From: UBA6054 sp963975575
Lineage (GTDB): Bacteria; Planctomycetota; Phycisphaerae; Phycisphaerales; UBA1924
Length of the DNA stretch: 64,000 nucleotides
Reading direction: 5' to 3'
NCBI GenBank assembly: GCA_963975575.1
Contig: CAXBHL010000001.1
Location: forward strand, 1,054,001-1,118,000
The translations under genes were made by a program, and so were the position numbers. Shown piece by piece: positions 1 to 7,976 of the stretch (its first letter is position 1; each line of letters begins with the position of its first letter). The notes beneath the pieces are model-generated. The model was not told the origin of the DNA. It made no database searches and saw only the letters and a list, made by a program, of their open reading frames with translations.

Positions 1-21
1 CGCGGGCGTTCGGCCCGGCGC

Positions 22-48
22 AAGAAAAAGGCCCCGCTTTCGCGGAGC
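22..48 (-). terminator. Intrinsic terminator of the tRNA-Arg gene
   Basis: On the minus strand a 7-bp stem (with one G-T pair) closed by a GAAA tetraloop is followed by a T-rich run (complement of 22-30). It lies 11 nt past the tRNA 3' end, as expected for a Rho-independent stop. Confidence 0.8.
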
Positions 49-58
49 CGGTTCCAAA

Positions 59-132
59 CGCGGGCGGAAGGATTCGAACCCTCAACCTCCTGATCCGTAG
101 TCAGGTGCTCTATCCAGTTGAGCTACGCCCGC
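59..132 (-). tRNA. tRNA-Arg (anticodon ACG)
   Basis: Read on the minus strand this folds as a full cloverleaf: 7-bp acceptor stem GCGGGCG/CGCCCGC, a 5-bp anticodon stem CCTGA/TCAGG with loop CTACGGA, and a T arm with the TTCGAAT loop. Anticodon ACG (wobble A, normally deaminated to inosine) reads CGN arginine codons. Discriminator base is G; the CCA end is not encoded, so it must be added by tRNA nucleotidyltransferase. A terminator follows directly. Confidence 0.95.
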
Positions 133-209
133 TCGATATGTGGCCCCTACGGTACGCAGGTTTCCCGGGGCTGGCAAGCGTTCCGCCCCTCCGATCCGAC
201 CCCCGGCGC

Positions 210-237
210 TTGATTTGCCGCGCCGGGGGGCAACAAT
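210..237 (+). promoter_or_regulatory. Candidate promoter for rpsT
   Basis: TTGATT (210-215), 16-nt spacer, AACAAT (232-237); each hexamer matches the sigma-70 consensus at 4 of 6 positions. It lies about 110 nt upstream of the rpsT start and is the only AT-richer spot in this gap. Inference only. Confidence 0.35.
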
Positions 238-347
238 CACGGCCCGGGACCAGCCGGTCCGCGGGGGCGGCAAGTCCGTCCGATCTCACGACTTCGGGAG
301 GCCCCCGCCTCCCTCCAGACCCCGACCGACGAAGGAACTCAGGCACC

Positions 348-617
348 ATGGCCCACTCGAACTCGGCGAAGAAGCGCGTCCGTCAGAACATCAAGGCCCG
401 TGCCCTGAACCGCTGGCGTATGCGTGCGATGCGTGTCGCGCTCAAAGACTTTGCCGACAAGATCGCCACCGGCACCAACGAGGAGGCCACGGCGGCCTGC
501 CGCGAGGCGTCCAAGATCGTCGATCGCACCGCTCAGAAGGGCGTGATCCACCGCAACCAGGCCGCCCGGCGCAAGAGCCGCCTCAACGCCCGCCTCAAGG
601 CCAAGGTCAAGGCCTGA
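348..617 (+). CDS. rpsT: 30S ribosomal protein S20
   Basis: Structural protein of the small subunit that binds 16S rRNA directly. The 89-residue product is all-helical, highly basic and matches the S20 pattern: N-terminal AHSNSAKKRVRQ, central helix with Ala/Lys-rich faces, and C-terminal IHRNQAARRKSRLNARL. Length is normal for the family (about 85-90). The start at 348 is preceded by GAAGGAAC at a good Shine-Dalgarno distance; longer in-frame extensions upstream are without family support. Single-gene unit: candidate promoter upstream, strong terminator downstream. Confidence 0.95.
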   Translation: MAHSNSAKKRVRQNIKARALNRWRMRAMRVALKDFADKIATGTNEEATAACREASKIVDRTAQKGVIHRNQAARRKSRLNARLKAKVKA

Positions 618-683
618 TCCGCTGATCTGATTTCCGGGTCTGCGGCGTCCCGCACGCCGAACCCCGCGTTTGACAAACTCCGA

Positions 684-715
684 CCCGGCCGCGAACATCG
701 GCCGGGTTTTTCTTT
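684..715 (+). terminator. Intrinsic terminator after rpsT
   Basis: Perfect 8-bp GC stem (684-691 with 699-706), 7-nt loop, then TTTTTCTTT. It ends the rpsT transcript. Confidence 0.9.
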
Positions 716-778
716 CCCGATCCCGATACTCGGGCCTCACAGGCAGCCCCGATCCGCCGATCCGTCCGACATCACCGC

Positions 779-1573
779 ATGAGCGTCCGCCCGAACGAGT
801 CCGGTCACAGCCCAGCCCGTCCCGGGCCGCGGCAGCTCGGCTACTTTGGGCTCTCGGCCCGCCCACTGCACATCCTGGTCTTCCTCATCCCCGTCATCGT
901 GGCCGCCGAACTCGGTACGCTGGGATTGGGTGGCGAAGGAATCGGCGCCCAGCTCGCCGCCCACCGCATGCTCGTGCGTTTCTTCGAGCTCTTCGGCGTG
1001 CTGGGGCTTCACCTGCCGGCCCTGGCGTTGGTCATCACCCTGATCACGCAGCACGTGATGTCCCGGGATCGCTGGCGGATCGAACCGATCGTCCCCGCCG
1101 CCATGGTGGTCGAGTCCGCGTTCCTGACCGGGCCGCTCCTGATTCTGGTGCTCCTGCTGCAGCCCTCGGAGACGGCCGCGGCCGCGGTCCAGAACGGCAC
1201 CGGGGTTCTGACCGCCCGTTCGGGGGTGTTGCTGGCCTTGGGCGCGGGGCTCTACGAGGAAATGCTCTTCCGCCTGGTCGTCATCACCGCCATGCACTTC
1301 GTGGCCGCGGACCTGCTGCGGATGCCCGACGCCGCGGCCAAGGTGCTCGCGATCGCCGTTTCGGCGGTGCTTTTCGCCCTCCACCACGACACGACGCTCC
1401 CCGCGATCGCGGGCGGGGGCACCGACTGGCGGCTGTTCTCGTTCTACGTGCTCGCCGGCATCTACTTCGGGGTCCTCTTCCTGGGCCGGGGCCTGGGCAT
1501 CGCGGTGGGGGTCCATGCCTGCTATGACCTCTTGGTGCTCGTCATCATGCCGGGCTTCGCGGTCTCCGGCTGA
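779..1573 (+). CDS. CPBP-family intramembrane metalloprotease
   Basis: Multi-pass membrane protein of 264 residues with the Abi/CAAX type II (CPBP) signature. The glutamate motif EEMLFR is at residues 160-165 and the first histidine motif FALHHD near residues 199-204; both sit in hydrophobic helices, as in the family where they bind the catalytic metal. Roughly seven hydrophobic segments are visible. Substrate cannot be told from the sequence; relatives process prenylated proteins in eukaryotes and have immunity or regulated-proteolysis roles in bacteria. The start at 779 is the first ATG in frame and lacks a clear Shine-Dalgarno. Confidence 0.85.
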   Translation: MSVRPNESGHSPARPGPRQLGYFGLSARPLHILVFLIPVIVAAELGTLGLGGEGIGAQLAAHRMLVRFFELFGVLGLHLPALALVITLITQHVMSRDRWRIEPIVPAAMVVESAFLTGPLLILVLLLQPSETAAAAVQNGTGVLTARSGVLLALGAGLYEEMLFRLVVITAMHFVAADLLRMPDAAAKVLAIAVSAVLFALHHDTTLPAIAGGGTDWRLFSFYVLAGIYFGVLFLGRGLGIAVGVHACYDLLVLVIMPGFAVSG

Positions 1574-1630
1574 TCGCGTGCAACGCCAGCCCGGCTGTGC
1601 TAGGCTGATCCGGAGAGCGGGGGACTGGGT

Positions 1631-1957
1631 GTGGCCATGGACATCGGATTCGCGATCGACGAGCTGTATTCCGCCGGCTGGTGGCCGCGGGAAGCCGACG
1701 CGTGCGTGCGCTGCTCGGACGGGCGTTGGTACCCGAGCGAAGCGGCGGCCTCAACCGCGTTCGCCGAGGGCGGCTGGGATGTGCGATTTGAATCCTCACG
1801 GGCGTCTGGCTCCATCCGGACCACCTGGCGTGGCCCGGGAGGCGTTCGTGGAGCCGCGATCGCGGGCGACCCGGTCTCGGCCCGCCTGATGGCCTTTACC
1901 GCCCTGTACCGCTTCCAAGCCGCCCGGAGCCGCCAAACGGTTGACCCTCGCCGGTGA
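1631..1957 (+). CDS. Small hypothetical protein
   Basis: A 108-residue protein I do not recognise. The N-terminal half is Trp/Cys-containing and acidic (YSAGWWPREADACVRCSDGR at residues 13-32, longest stretch quoted), the C-terminal half ends in an Ala/Arg-rich helix. GTG at 1631 is used as start; an ATG two codons later at 1637 is equally possible. Third-position GC is high, like neighbouring real genes, which favours coding over chance. No membrane segment or signal peptide. It stops 33 nt before tRNA-Glu. Confidence 0.55.
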   Translation: MAMDIGFAIDELYSAGWWPREADACVRCSDGRWYPSEAAASTAFAEGGWDVRFESSRASGSIRTTWRGPGGVRGAAIAGDPVSARLMAFTALYRFQAARSRQTVDPRR

Positions 1958-1990
1958 ACGGATACAGTTCGGACTGTCCGAAGACCGATC

Positions 1991-2065
1991 GGCCCCATCG
2001 TCTAGTCCGGTCCAGGACGTCAGGTTCTCATCCTGAAAACACGGGTTCGAATCCCGTTGGGGTCA
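1991..2065 (+). tRNA. tRNA-Glu (anticodon CTC)
   Basis: Cloverleaf with acceptor GGCCCCA/TGGGGTC (one G-T pair), the Glu-type D arm (TCGTCTAG...CAGGAC), anticodon stem TCAGG/CCTGA with loop TTCTCAT, and T loop TTCGAAT. Anticodon CUC reads GAG, the dominant Glu codon in this GC-rich genome. Discriminator A; CCA not encoded. A terminator follows 5 nt later. Confidence 0.95.
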
Positions 2066-2069
2066 TTGA

Positions 2070-2094
2070 CCCGCCGTCACCGGCGGGTTTTTTT
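2070..2094 (+). terminator. Intrinsic terminator after tRNA-Glu
   Basis: Perfect 7-bp stem CCCGCCG/CGGCGGG with TCAC loop and seven T residues. Confidence 0.92.
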
Positions 2095-2257
2095 CTGCGC
2101 CCATCACCGCGATTATCAGACGTTTCCGCCGGTCTGCCCGGCTGGTGGGGTCAGAACGGGGGATCGGAAGCGGGCGGTCGAGCGCCCGCCCCTTCGTTCC
2201 GATCGGCCTGAACTGCCCCGCCCGGACAGCCGATATCGCAGCCGAGGAGGCGATCGC

Positions 2258-2611
2258 ATGGCATCCACCGATCCGAGAACGCCCGATCCGATCGTGAACG
2301 ACCCCGAGTTCGCGGAACTGGTCGACTACTTCCGCGGCGAACTGCCGGCGCGGGTCCAATCGCTCGAGCGTTCCGTCGCCGAATGCGACCTGGACTCGGT
2401 GCGCCGCATCGCCCACCAGCTCAAGGGCGCGGCGCCGGGATTCGGGTTTCCCGACGTCGGGCGGGCCGCGCAGGTCCTCGAGGAAGGCCTGATGGGCGTC
2501 GGGCCTGATGGGCGTCGCCTGGAAACGATGCGGGCCGAGCTCGAATCGCTGATCCGGCTCTGCCGGTCGTACTACGCCGATGCGCACCGCGGTGACCGAG
2601 GACCCGACTGA
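2258..2611 (+). CDS. Hpt domain protein
   Basis: A 117-residue single-domain histidine phosphotransfer protein. The motif IAHQLKGAAPGFGF places the phosphorylatable histidine at residue 53, followed by the conserved K-G-A and aromatic/Gly pattern of Hpt four-helix bundles. It probably passes phosphate between a hybrid kinase (not in the window) and a receiver; the next gene, starting directly after its stop codon, carries one. Start at 2258 follows a GAGGAGG Shine-Dalgarno; an upstream in-frame ATG at 2057 lies inside tRNA-Glu and is rejected. Confidence 0.88.
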   Translation: MASTDPRTPDPIVNDPEFAELVDYFRGELPARVQSLERSVAECDLDSVRRIAHQLKGAAPGFGFPDVGRAAQVLEEGLMGVGPDGRRLETMRAELESLIRLCRSYYADAHRGDRGPD

Positions 2612-3562
2612 GTGAACCCCGTCGACCCCAGCCCGATCATCGATCAGCAGCCGCTGGTGCTTGTCGTGGACGACTGCGAGTTCGTCCACCAACTGCTGCA
2701 CGCGCGCCTGCGATCGGAGTCGATCCGGATCGAAAGCGTGCTCCGCGGTGCCGACACGATCGAACGGGCCGTGACCACCACGCCCGCGCTGATCCTGCTC
2801 GACCTGAACATGCCCGAGATCGACGGGTTCGAGATCCTTCGCCTGCTCAAGGACGATCCCAAGACCATCCACATCCCCGTCATCGTGCTCTCCGGCCAGG
2901 ACAGCGCCGAGGACAAGGTCACCGCCTTTGACCTGGGCGCGGTGGACTTTATCAGCAAGCCGTTCGACATGACCGAGCTGCGCGCCCGCATCCGTGTCGC
3001 GCTGCGGATGCAGGCGCTCGTGCAGATGCTCGCCCAGCGAGCCCAGATCGACGGGCTGACCGGGCTGTGCAACCGGGCGAGCTTCGACGCACGCTGGCGT
3101 CAGGAGCACGAACGGGCCAGCCGCGCCAACGCGCCGCTCTCGCTGGCGATGTTCGATCTCGACGAGTTCAAGAGCGTCAACGACACCTACGGCCACCCGG
3201 CGGGCGACGCGGTGCTGATCGGGCTCGCCCAGCTGATCTCCCGCACGGTCCGCGTGTCCGACATCGCCTGCCGGTACGGCGGCGAGGAGTTCGCCATCAT
3301 CTTCCCGGAGACCACGCCCGCCGAGGCCAACGCCATCTGCGAACGCCTCCGCGGCGCGTGCGAGCAGATCGTCTGGCCGAAGCACCCGGGGCGGGCCGTG
3401 ACGCTGTCGATCGGCATCGCCGGCACCGGCAACGCTTCCGGCATCGCCGCGAGCACCTGGGTCGAGACCGCCGACCGGAACCTGTACTCCGTCAAGCGGA
3501 GCGGGCGGAACCGGGTGATGCTGACCGACCTGGGCCAGGGCAAGCTGCGCGTCGCGTCCTGA
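2612..3562 (+). CDS. Response regulator with GGDEF domain (diguanylate cyclase)
   Basis: PleD-like protein of 316 residues: receiver domain (residues 13-125) with acidic pocket VVDD, phospho-acceptor D64 (LLDLNMPEIDG) and lysine in ISKPF, then a GGDEF domain (150-310). The active site reads GGEEF (223-227), a functional variant, and an RVSD I-site lies five residues upstream, so product inhibition by cyclic di-GMP is expected. GTG start abuts the TGA of the Hpt gene, implying translational coupling and a phosphorelay from Hpt to this receiver. Confidence 0.92.
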   Translation: MNPVDPSPIIDQQPLVLVVDDCEFVHQLLHARLRSESIRIESVLRGADTIERAVTTTPALILLDLNMPEIDGFEILRLLKDDPKTIHIPVIVLSGQDSAEDKVTAFDLGAVDFISKPFDMTELRARIRVALRMQALVQMLAQRAQIDGLTGLCNRASFDARWRQEHERASRANAPLSLAMFDLDEFKSVNDTYGHPAGDAVLIGLAQLISRTVRVSDIACRYGGEEFAIIFPETTPAEANAICERLRGACEQIVWPKHPGRAVTLSIGIAGTGNASGIAASTWVETADRNLYSVKRSGRNRVMLTDLGQGKLRVAS

Positions 3563-3579
3563 ACCTACGATGCGGCTCG

Positions 3580-3852
3580 ATGCCCGAGCACCCCCAGCAG
3601 CCCGCCGACCGCCCTTCCTCCACCGACGCCCGCCTGACCCGGCTCGAGGAGACCGTTGGCTTTGTCGATCACGTTTCGGGACAGCTGAGCGGTGAGATCG
3701 CGGCGATCAACCGGGAGGTGGCCGGGCTGGCGCGCCGGCTGGCGGTTCTTGAGCGGCGCCTCACCGAGCTCAACGATTCCATCACCGAGGCCGCCCCGGT
3801 GGTGCCCCCGCCGCACAGCGCCGGGCCGGACGTGCCCCGGGACCCGCTCTGA
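3580..3852 (+). CDS. SlyX family protein
   Basis: A 90-residue protein whose centre (LTRLEETVGFVDHVSGQLSG onward, residues 17-65) is a heptad-rich coiled coil typical of SlyX; function of the family is unknown. The tail is Pro-rich. No Shine-Dalgarno is visible; a TACGAT hexamer ends 8 nt before the ATG, which suggests a leaderless message (see findings). Confidence 0.75.
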   Translation: MPEHPQQPADRPSSTDARLTRLEETVGFVDHVSGQLSGEIAAINREVAGLARRLAVLERRLTELNDSITEAAPVVPPPHSAGPDVPRDPL

Positions 3853-3891
3853 GCAACGGATCCCCGAACCCGCGCCCGCGTACAGTCTGCC

Positions 3892-4191
3892 ATGAGGCCC
3901 CCGAACCGATCCAATATCTCCCGCACCGCTCGCCGATCGACCGCGATGGGGCTTGCGTTGGTGTGCGCAGCGGGCTTGGCCGCCTGCGGCCAGAAACGGG
4001 TCGAAGCCCCGGTGCTCCCGCAGGTTGACCCCGCCACATCCGATCGGCTCGGGTTGACGGCCGACGCCATCGACCCCACCGAGCGGGACGCCCTTGCCGG
4101 CTACAACCGCTGGAACCCCAAGCCCGAACCCGAAGGCACGGCCGCGCCGCTCTCGCCGACACGCCGCAAGATCGGCGCGCCGCCGCCCTGA
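3892..4191 (+). CDS. Small predicted lipoprotein
   Basis: A 99-residue protein with an Arg-rich n-region, hydrophobic core and lipobox LAAC (residues 29-32), then a short Pro-rich tail ending RRKIGAPPP. Function unknown; a membrane-anchored periplasmic peptide is the best guess. TACAGT ends 5 nt before the ATG and no Shine-Dalgarno is seen, again like a leaderless gene. Confidence 0.7.
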   Translation: MRPPNRSNISRTARRSTAMGLALVCAAGLAACGQKRVEAPVLPQVDPATSDRLGLTADAIDPTERDALAGYNRWNPKPEPEGTAAPLSPTRRKIGAPPP

Positions 4192-4244
4192 ACCGGTCCG
4201 CCGGACGCGGTCCGCGCTGCGACCCCTCTGCGGATTCCCTGGAT

Positions 4245-4739
4245 TCAGCCCGCCGCGGCCGCCAGCACGGCGTCGAAGTCCATGGCCTGACCGGGCTCGC
4301 GCGCCTGGCACCAGGTCACGGCGGGAGCGCCGTCGGGGCCCTTTTCGACCACGACCGTCCCGCGTTGGGACACGTTCAGGTCCTTCCAGAACAGCCCATA
4401 CCCCTTGCACACCGCCCGGTGCATGTCGGCGAGCAGGCGGTGCTTGTAGCCGGTCTGGTCCGCCCAGGCCTTCAGCGTGGCGAAACTGTCGCACGAGACC
4501 CCGACGACCTGCATGCCCGACTTGCTCCACTTGTCGAAATCGCGGCTGACGCACTCCATTTCCGTCGAGCACACCGAGGTGAAGGCGAGCGGGAAGAAGC
4601 ACAGGACGACCGGCCCGTTATTGAGGGCTTCCGAGAGCGTCCATTCCTGACGGTCCTGATCGAGGAGCGTGAAATCCGGGGCCGGGTCGCCCGCCTTGAT
4701 CGGGGTGGTCGCTGCGGGCATGGAGGTGGTGGGGGGCAT
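4245..4739 (-). CDS. Peroxiredoxin (AhpC/TSA family)
   Basis: Thioredoxin-fold peroxidase of 164 residues reducing H2O2 or organic peroxides. Residues 16-30 give GDPAPDFTLLDQD; the active site FPLAFTSVCSTEM has the family Pro50, Thr54 and peroxidatic Cys57. Other Cys residues (63, 80s, about 109, about 142) could resolve, but none is in a diagnostic position, so 1-Cys or atypical 2-Cys remains open. Length fits AhpE/BCP-like members. Shine-Dalgarno GAGG is 7-10 nt before the ATG. Convergent with the lipoprotein gene. Confidence 0.9.
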   Translation of the reverse strand: MPPTTSMPAATTPIKAGDPAPDFTLLDQDRQEWTLSEALNNGPVVLCFFPLAFTSVCSTEMECVSRDFDKWSKSGMQVVGVSCDSFATLKAWADQTGYKHRLLADMHRAVCKGYGLFWKDLNVSQRGTVVVEKGPDGAPAVTWCQAREPGQAMDFDAVLAAAAG

Positions 4740-4825
4740 GGTCGGTCCTCGGTCGATTGGGCGTTGCCGCCCTCGCCGGGCGGATCGGCGTATCCTAGTG
4801 GCGGTTCTGCAGGCAGGGAGGCCCC

Positions 4826-5620
4826 ATGACCGTACTCGCGGAGCGATTCACCGAAGTCAAGCAACGCGTGGCCGAAGCGACCGCCAAGTCGGGGCGTGCC
4901 CCCGATTCGGTCTATTTGGTCGCCGTCACGAAGACCGCCGAACCCGAGGACATCCACGAGCTGATCGAGCTCGGGCACCGCGACTTCGGCGAGAACCGGG
5001 TCCAACAGCTCGTCCAGCGGGCCTCGATCGTGGACGAATGGTTCGAGCGCACCCGCATGCTCGCCCGATCGACGGCGGAGAAGGCCCCGTTCGACGCTTC
5101 CAAGCCCGTCCGCTGGCACATGATCGGGCACCTCCAGCGGAACAAGGCCCGCAAGGTCGCGGATCTGTGCCGCCTGGTCCATTCCGTGGACTCGCTCCGG
5201 CTGGCCGAAGAACTCCAGCAGTTCGCCAACAAGCACGATCGGGACATCGAGGTCCTGATTCAGGTGAACGTCTCGGGCGAGGAATCGAAAGAGGGCGTGC
5301 CGATCCCCGCGGCGGCGGCGCTGGCCGAGCAGATCGACACGATGATCAACGTCCACGCCCGCGGGCTGATGATGATGGCCCCGTTCTCCGATCGGCCCGA
5401 CGACGCGCGGGCGCACTTCGCCCGCTGCCGCGAGCTGTTTGACGAACTCAAGGCCGAGGGCTACGGAGAGGGTCGTTTCGACCTGCTCTCGATGGGCATG
5501 TCCGGCGATTTCGAGGTGGCGATCGAGGAAGGCTCGAACATTGTCCGGGTCGGATCGGCGATCTTCGGGGCATCCGCCGAGCACAGCGACGAGGCCGCGG
5601 CGAGTGCGGTCGACGACTGA
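4826..5620 (+). CDS. YggS/PROSC family pyridoxal-phosphate homeostasis protein
   Basis: A 264-residue PLP-binding TIM-barrel protein that buffers free PLP and affects amino-acid pools. The PLP lysine is K36 in VAVTK; other family blocks are DFGENRVQ, WHMIGHLQRNK, SVDS, VNVSGEESKEG, GLMMM, and LSMGMSGDFEVAIEEGS...VRVGSAIFG. It is longer than typical (about 230) because of an insert around residues 68-95 between the ENRVQ and WHMIG blocks. Shine-Dalgarno GGGAGG precedes the ATG; TATCCT at 4791 may be its -10. Confidence 0.92.
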   Translation: MTVLAERFTEVKQRVAEATAKSGRAPDSVYLVAVTKTAEPEDIHELIELGHRDFGENRVQQLVQRASIVDEWFERTRMLARSTAEKAPFDASKPVRWHMIGHLQRNKARKVADLCRLVHSVDSLRLAEELQQFANKHDRDIEVLIQVNVSGEESKEGVPIPAAAALAEQIDTMINVHARGLMMMAPFSDRPDDARAHFARCRELFDELKAEGYGEGRFDLLSMGMSGDFEVAIEEGSNIVRVGSAIFGASAEHSDEAAASAVDD

Positions 5621-5680
5621 GGCGCTCGTCGGGTCGGTTCACGATGCGGGGCTGCCAGCGAACGGCGGGTCGGGATCGGA

Positions 5681-6460
5681 TCAGCCGCGGAAGTCGCCGG
5701 CCGCCAGCGAGGCAAGACGCCCGCCCCGTGTCCGGGTGCGGTCCATCTCCCGTTGCAGGTTGCGACCGGGGCACGCGGTGGACGCCATCTCGCGGTGGGT
5801 GCGGATCTCCGTGATCCCGATACGGAACCGGCGCATCTCGGACGCGATCAGACGGTCGAGCGACTCGAGGGCCTGCGGCGAGGGGGCCTGGCGTTCGAAG
5901 TTGCCGAGCATCACGATACCGAGGTTGCTCTGGTTCTGGTCCGCGACGTGGGCCCCCTGCAGGGACATCGGGCGGCCCTGCCAGATCCGACCGGAGGGGT
6001 CGATCGCGTAGTGATAGCCGATGTCCGCCCAGCCGCGGCCGATGTGGCCTTGGCGGATCGACTCGAGTCGGCGGGCGACCTCGTCGGGCCCGGTGCTGGG
6101 CATGGGATCGATGGCGTCGTGGTGAACGGTGATTTTTCGGATGGAACCCATCGGGTCGGCCAGCCACGGGCGTGGCTCGCCCTTGGCCCAGCGGGACCGG
6201 GAGATGACCCCCGGGATCGGGTCGACGCCGCTTCCGGCGGTGCCGTCGGAGGCCCGGGTGCCGGGGTTCCACGGGCGCTTGATCAGCACCGGATCTTCGG
6301 GGATCGGGTCGCCGAGCTTGCCGCCACGGGCGCTGACGCGCTGCTTGGCGGCCGTGCTGCAGCCGGAGAGTACGGCGGCGAGGCCCACGCCGGCGATGCC
6401 GGCCCGGGCGATGGTGAAGATCGCGTCGCGTCGAGTTGGCGCTGGCTCGTGGGACATCGG
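5681..6460 (-). CDS. N-acetylmuramoyl-L-alanine amidase (PGRP/amidase_2 type), lipoprotein or Tat substrate
   Basis: Zinc amidase that cuts the bond between MurNAc and the stem peptide. Residues 1-33 combine a twin-arginine RRDAIF and a lipobox LSGC (Cys33), so the mature enzyme is probably membrane-anchored in the periplasm. Catalytic features: zinc histidine in ITVHHDAID, GYHYAIDPSGRIWQGRP, NLGIVMLGNFE, and THREMASTACPGR with a second His and Cys zinc ligands. The start at 6460 is preferred because it creates the export signal; upstream in-frame ATGs to 6556 add an unrelated stretch. Convergent with YggS. Confidence 0.85.
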   Translation of the reverse strand, partial: PMSHEPAPTRRDAIFTIARAGIAGVGLAAVLSGCSTAAKQRVSARGGKLGDPIPEDPVLIKRPWNPGTRASDGTAGSGVDPIPGVISRSRWAKGEPRPWLADPMGSIRKITVHHDAIDPMPSTGPDEVARRLESIRQGHIGRGWADIGYHYAIDPSGRIWQGRPMSLQGAHVADQNQSNLGIVMLGNFERQAPSPQALESLDRLIASEMRRFRIGITEIRTHREMASTACPGRNLQREMDRTRTRGGRLASLAAGDFRG

Positions 6461-6864
6461 GCTGGCCTCGTGATCGTCAGGGGTCGTGATGCGTGTAAGC
6501 ATCGGCGATCCGGCAGAGAGGAGTGTAATCGTATCGAGCGTCGCACGCCTCCGCATTCGCGCCGTTGGGTGCGAAAAGTCTGCGATTCGATCCGGATCCG
6601 GACCAGTCCGATGCGGTGGATTGACCGGCGGCCTCCCGCGGGAGGCGCTGTCCGGAGTTGGCCGAACACCCGGGCGGACGGGCGATTCGGGCGGCCCGGG
6701 CGGGCCGCCGAGTTTCGGGCACGCGAGAAGTCGCTTCCGGGGATCAACAGGGACAGCGACCGGCGTCTAGAACGGCGTTTTTTGGCCAGCCGTGCGAGCA
6801 CCAAGCCACCTTATCGGTCTACGCTCCGGCCTTTCGCCCCCATCCAGCACCGGAGAGATGCAGC
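6461..6864. other. Divergent intergenic region, amidase/DUF481
   Basis: About 400 nt without a gene. It holds a perfect 16-nt palindrome GCCTCCCGCGGGAGGC (6631-6646), and a TACGCT hexamer (6829-6834) in the context GGTCTACGCT that recurs in the S10 operon promoter; the latter could be the DUF481 gene -10. No RNA gene or ORF with family support seen. Confidence 0.4.
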
Positions 6865-7848
6865 ATGACGCACCAGAGTTCGTTCTTGAGTCGGAAGTTT
6901 GTTTCGGGGATCGCCGGTGCGGCGATCCTGGTCTCCGTCGCCGGTACCGCGGACGCGTCGGATGTTTCGGACGCGGCCGGCAAGCTCGCGGAGGCCCGGG
7001 CGGCCTATGAGGCGGCCCTCGCCGGGTTGAGGGCGGCCGAGGCGGAACTCGCGGCGGCGGAGGCGGCCGAGACCGGCGGTGCCTCGGGGGAAGGGCTCCG
7101 TTCGCAGGCCGGGGCCAGCAACGTGCGGGCCCAGCCGGAGGGGGAAGTCCCCGCGGAGGCGACCGAGCCGGAGCCGGGATTCCTGTCCTGGGAGGCCTGG
7201 CAGAAGTCGATCGATATCGGCGTGACGGGCGCCTCGGGCAACTCGGAGAACCTGAACCTGCGCATCCAGCTCGGCGCCGAGCGGAACACCGACAAGATGG
7301 AGACCAAGGCGTCGGCGCTGTACCGGCTGTCGAAGCAGGGCAGCGAGAACACCGAGAACCGCTTCCGCTTCGACGTGTTCAACGACTGGCTGCCGCCCGA
7401 GGGCTCGAAGATCCGCTGGTGGGCCAAGGGCGCGTACGAGTTCGATGAGTTCCAGGCGTGGGACCACCGCGTGAGCGCGTCCGGCGGTATCGGCTACGAG
7501 TTTATCGACAACGACAAGCACACGCTGGTCGGCCGGCTCGGCTTCGGTGGCTCGCAGACCTTCGGCGACGAGGACGAGGACTTCCGCCCCGAGGCCGTCG
7601 CGGGGGTGGACTACACCTTCCGCATCAAGGACGGTCAAAAGTTCACCGCGGGCACCGAGTTCCTCTTCGACGTCTCCGACACCGACGCCTGGCGCAACAA
7701 CTCCTACGCCCAGTACGAGGCGGTCATCGACGCCGAGAGCGGCATGAACTTCAAGACCGGCGTGACGAACCGGTATGATTCCGAGCCGGGTGAGGACACC
7801 AAGAAGAACGATCTTGAGTATTTCGCGACGCTCGGCTGGACGTTCTAA
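6865..7848 (+). CDS. DUF481 family outer-membrane protein
   Basis: A 327-residue exported protein: signal peptide (1-31, cleavage near ADA-SD), an Ala/Glu-rich coiled coil (32-70), a Pro/Glu linker, then a beta-barrel of alternating strands from about residue 110 to the terminal TLGWTF, whose last residue Phe is the usual outer-membrane insertion signal. The barrel matches the DUF481 (YdiY-like) pattern IDIGVTGASGNSENLNL. Role unknown; a salt-induced outer-membrane protein in enterobacteria. Shine-Dalgarno GGAGAG before the ATG; strong terminator follows. Confidence 0.85.
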   Translation: MTHQSSFLSRKFVSGIAGAAILVSVAGTADASDVSDAAGKLAEARAAYEAALAGLRAAEAELAAAEAAETGGASGEGLRSQAGASNVRAQPEGEVPAEATEPEPGFLSWEAWQKSIDIGVTGASGNSENLNLRIQLGAERNTDKMETKASALYRLSKQGSENTENRFRFDVFNDWLPPEGSKIRWWAKGAYEFDEFQAWDHRVSASGGIGYEFIDNDKHTLVGRLGFGGSQTFGDEDEDFRPEAVAGVDYTFRIKDGQKFTAGTEFLFDVSDTDAWRNNSYAQYEAVIDAESGMNFKTGVTNRYDSEPGEDTKKNDLEYFATLGWTF

Positions 7849-7912
7849 GAACCTGATCGAGCCGACCCGGACCGTGCCCGTCGGTCGGGGCGGAGCAAGA
7901 CAACGCACCGCG

Positions 7913-7944
7913 GCCCGGGCCCGCATCGGCCCGGGCTTTCTTTC
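7913..7944 (+). terminator. Intrinsic terminator after the DUF481 gene
   Basis: Perfect 9-bp stem GCCCGGGCC/GGCCCGGGC with a 6-nt loop, then TTTCTTT. Confidence 0.88.
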
Positions 7945-7976
7945 AGCGGCCTCGCTTTGGAAAGTGGAGGAATCGG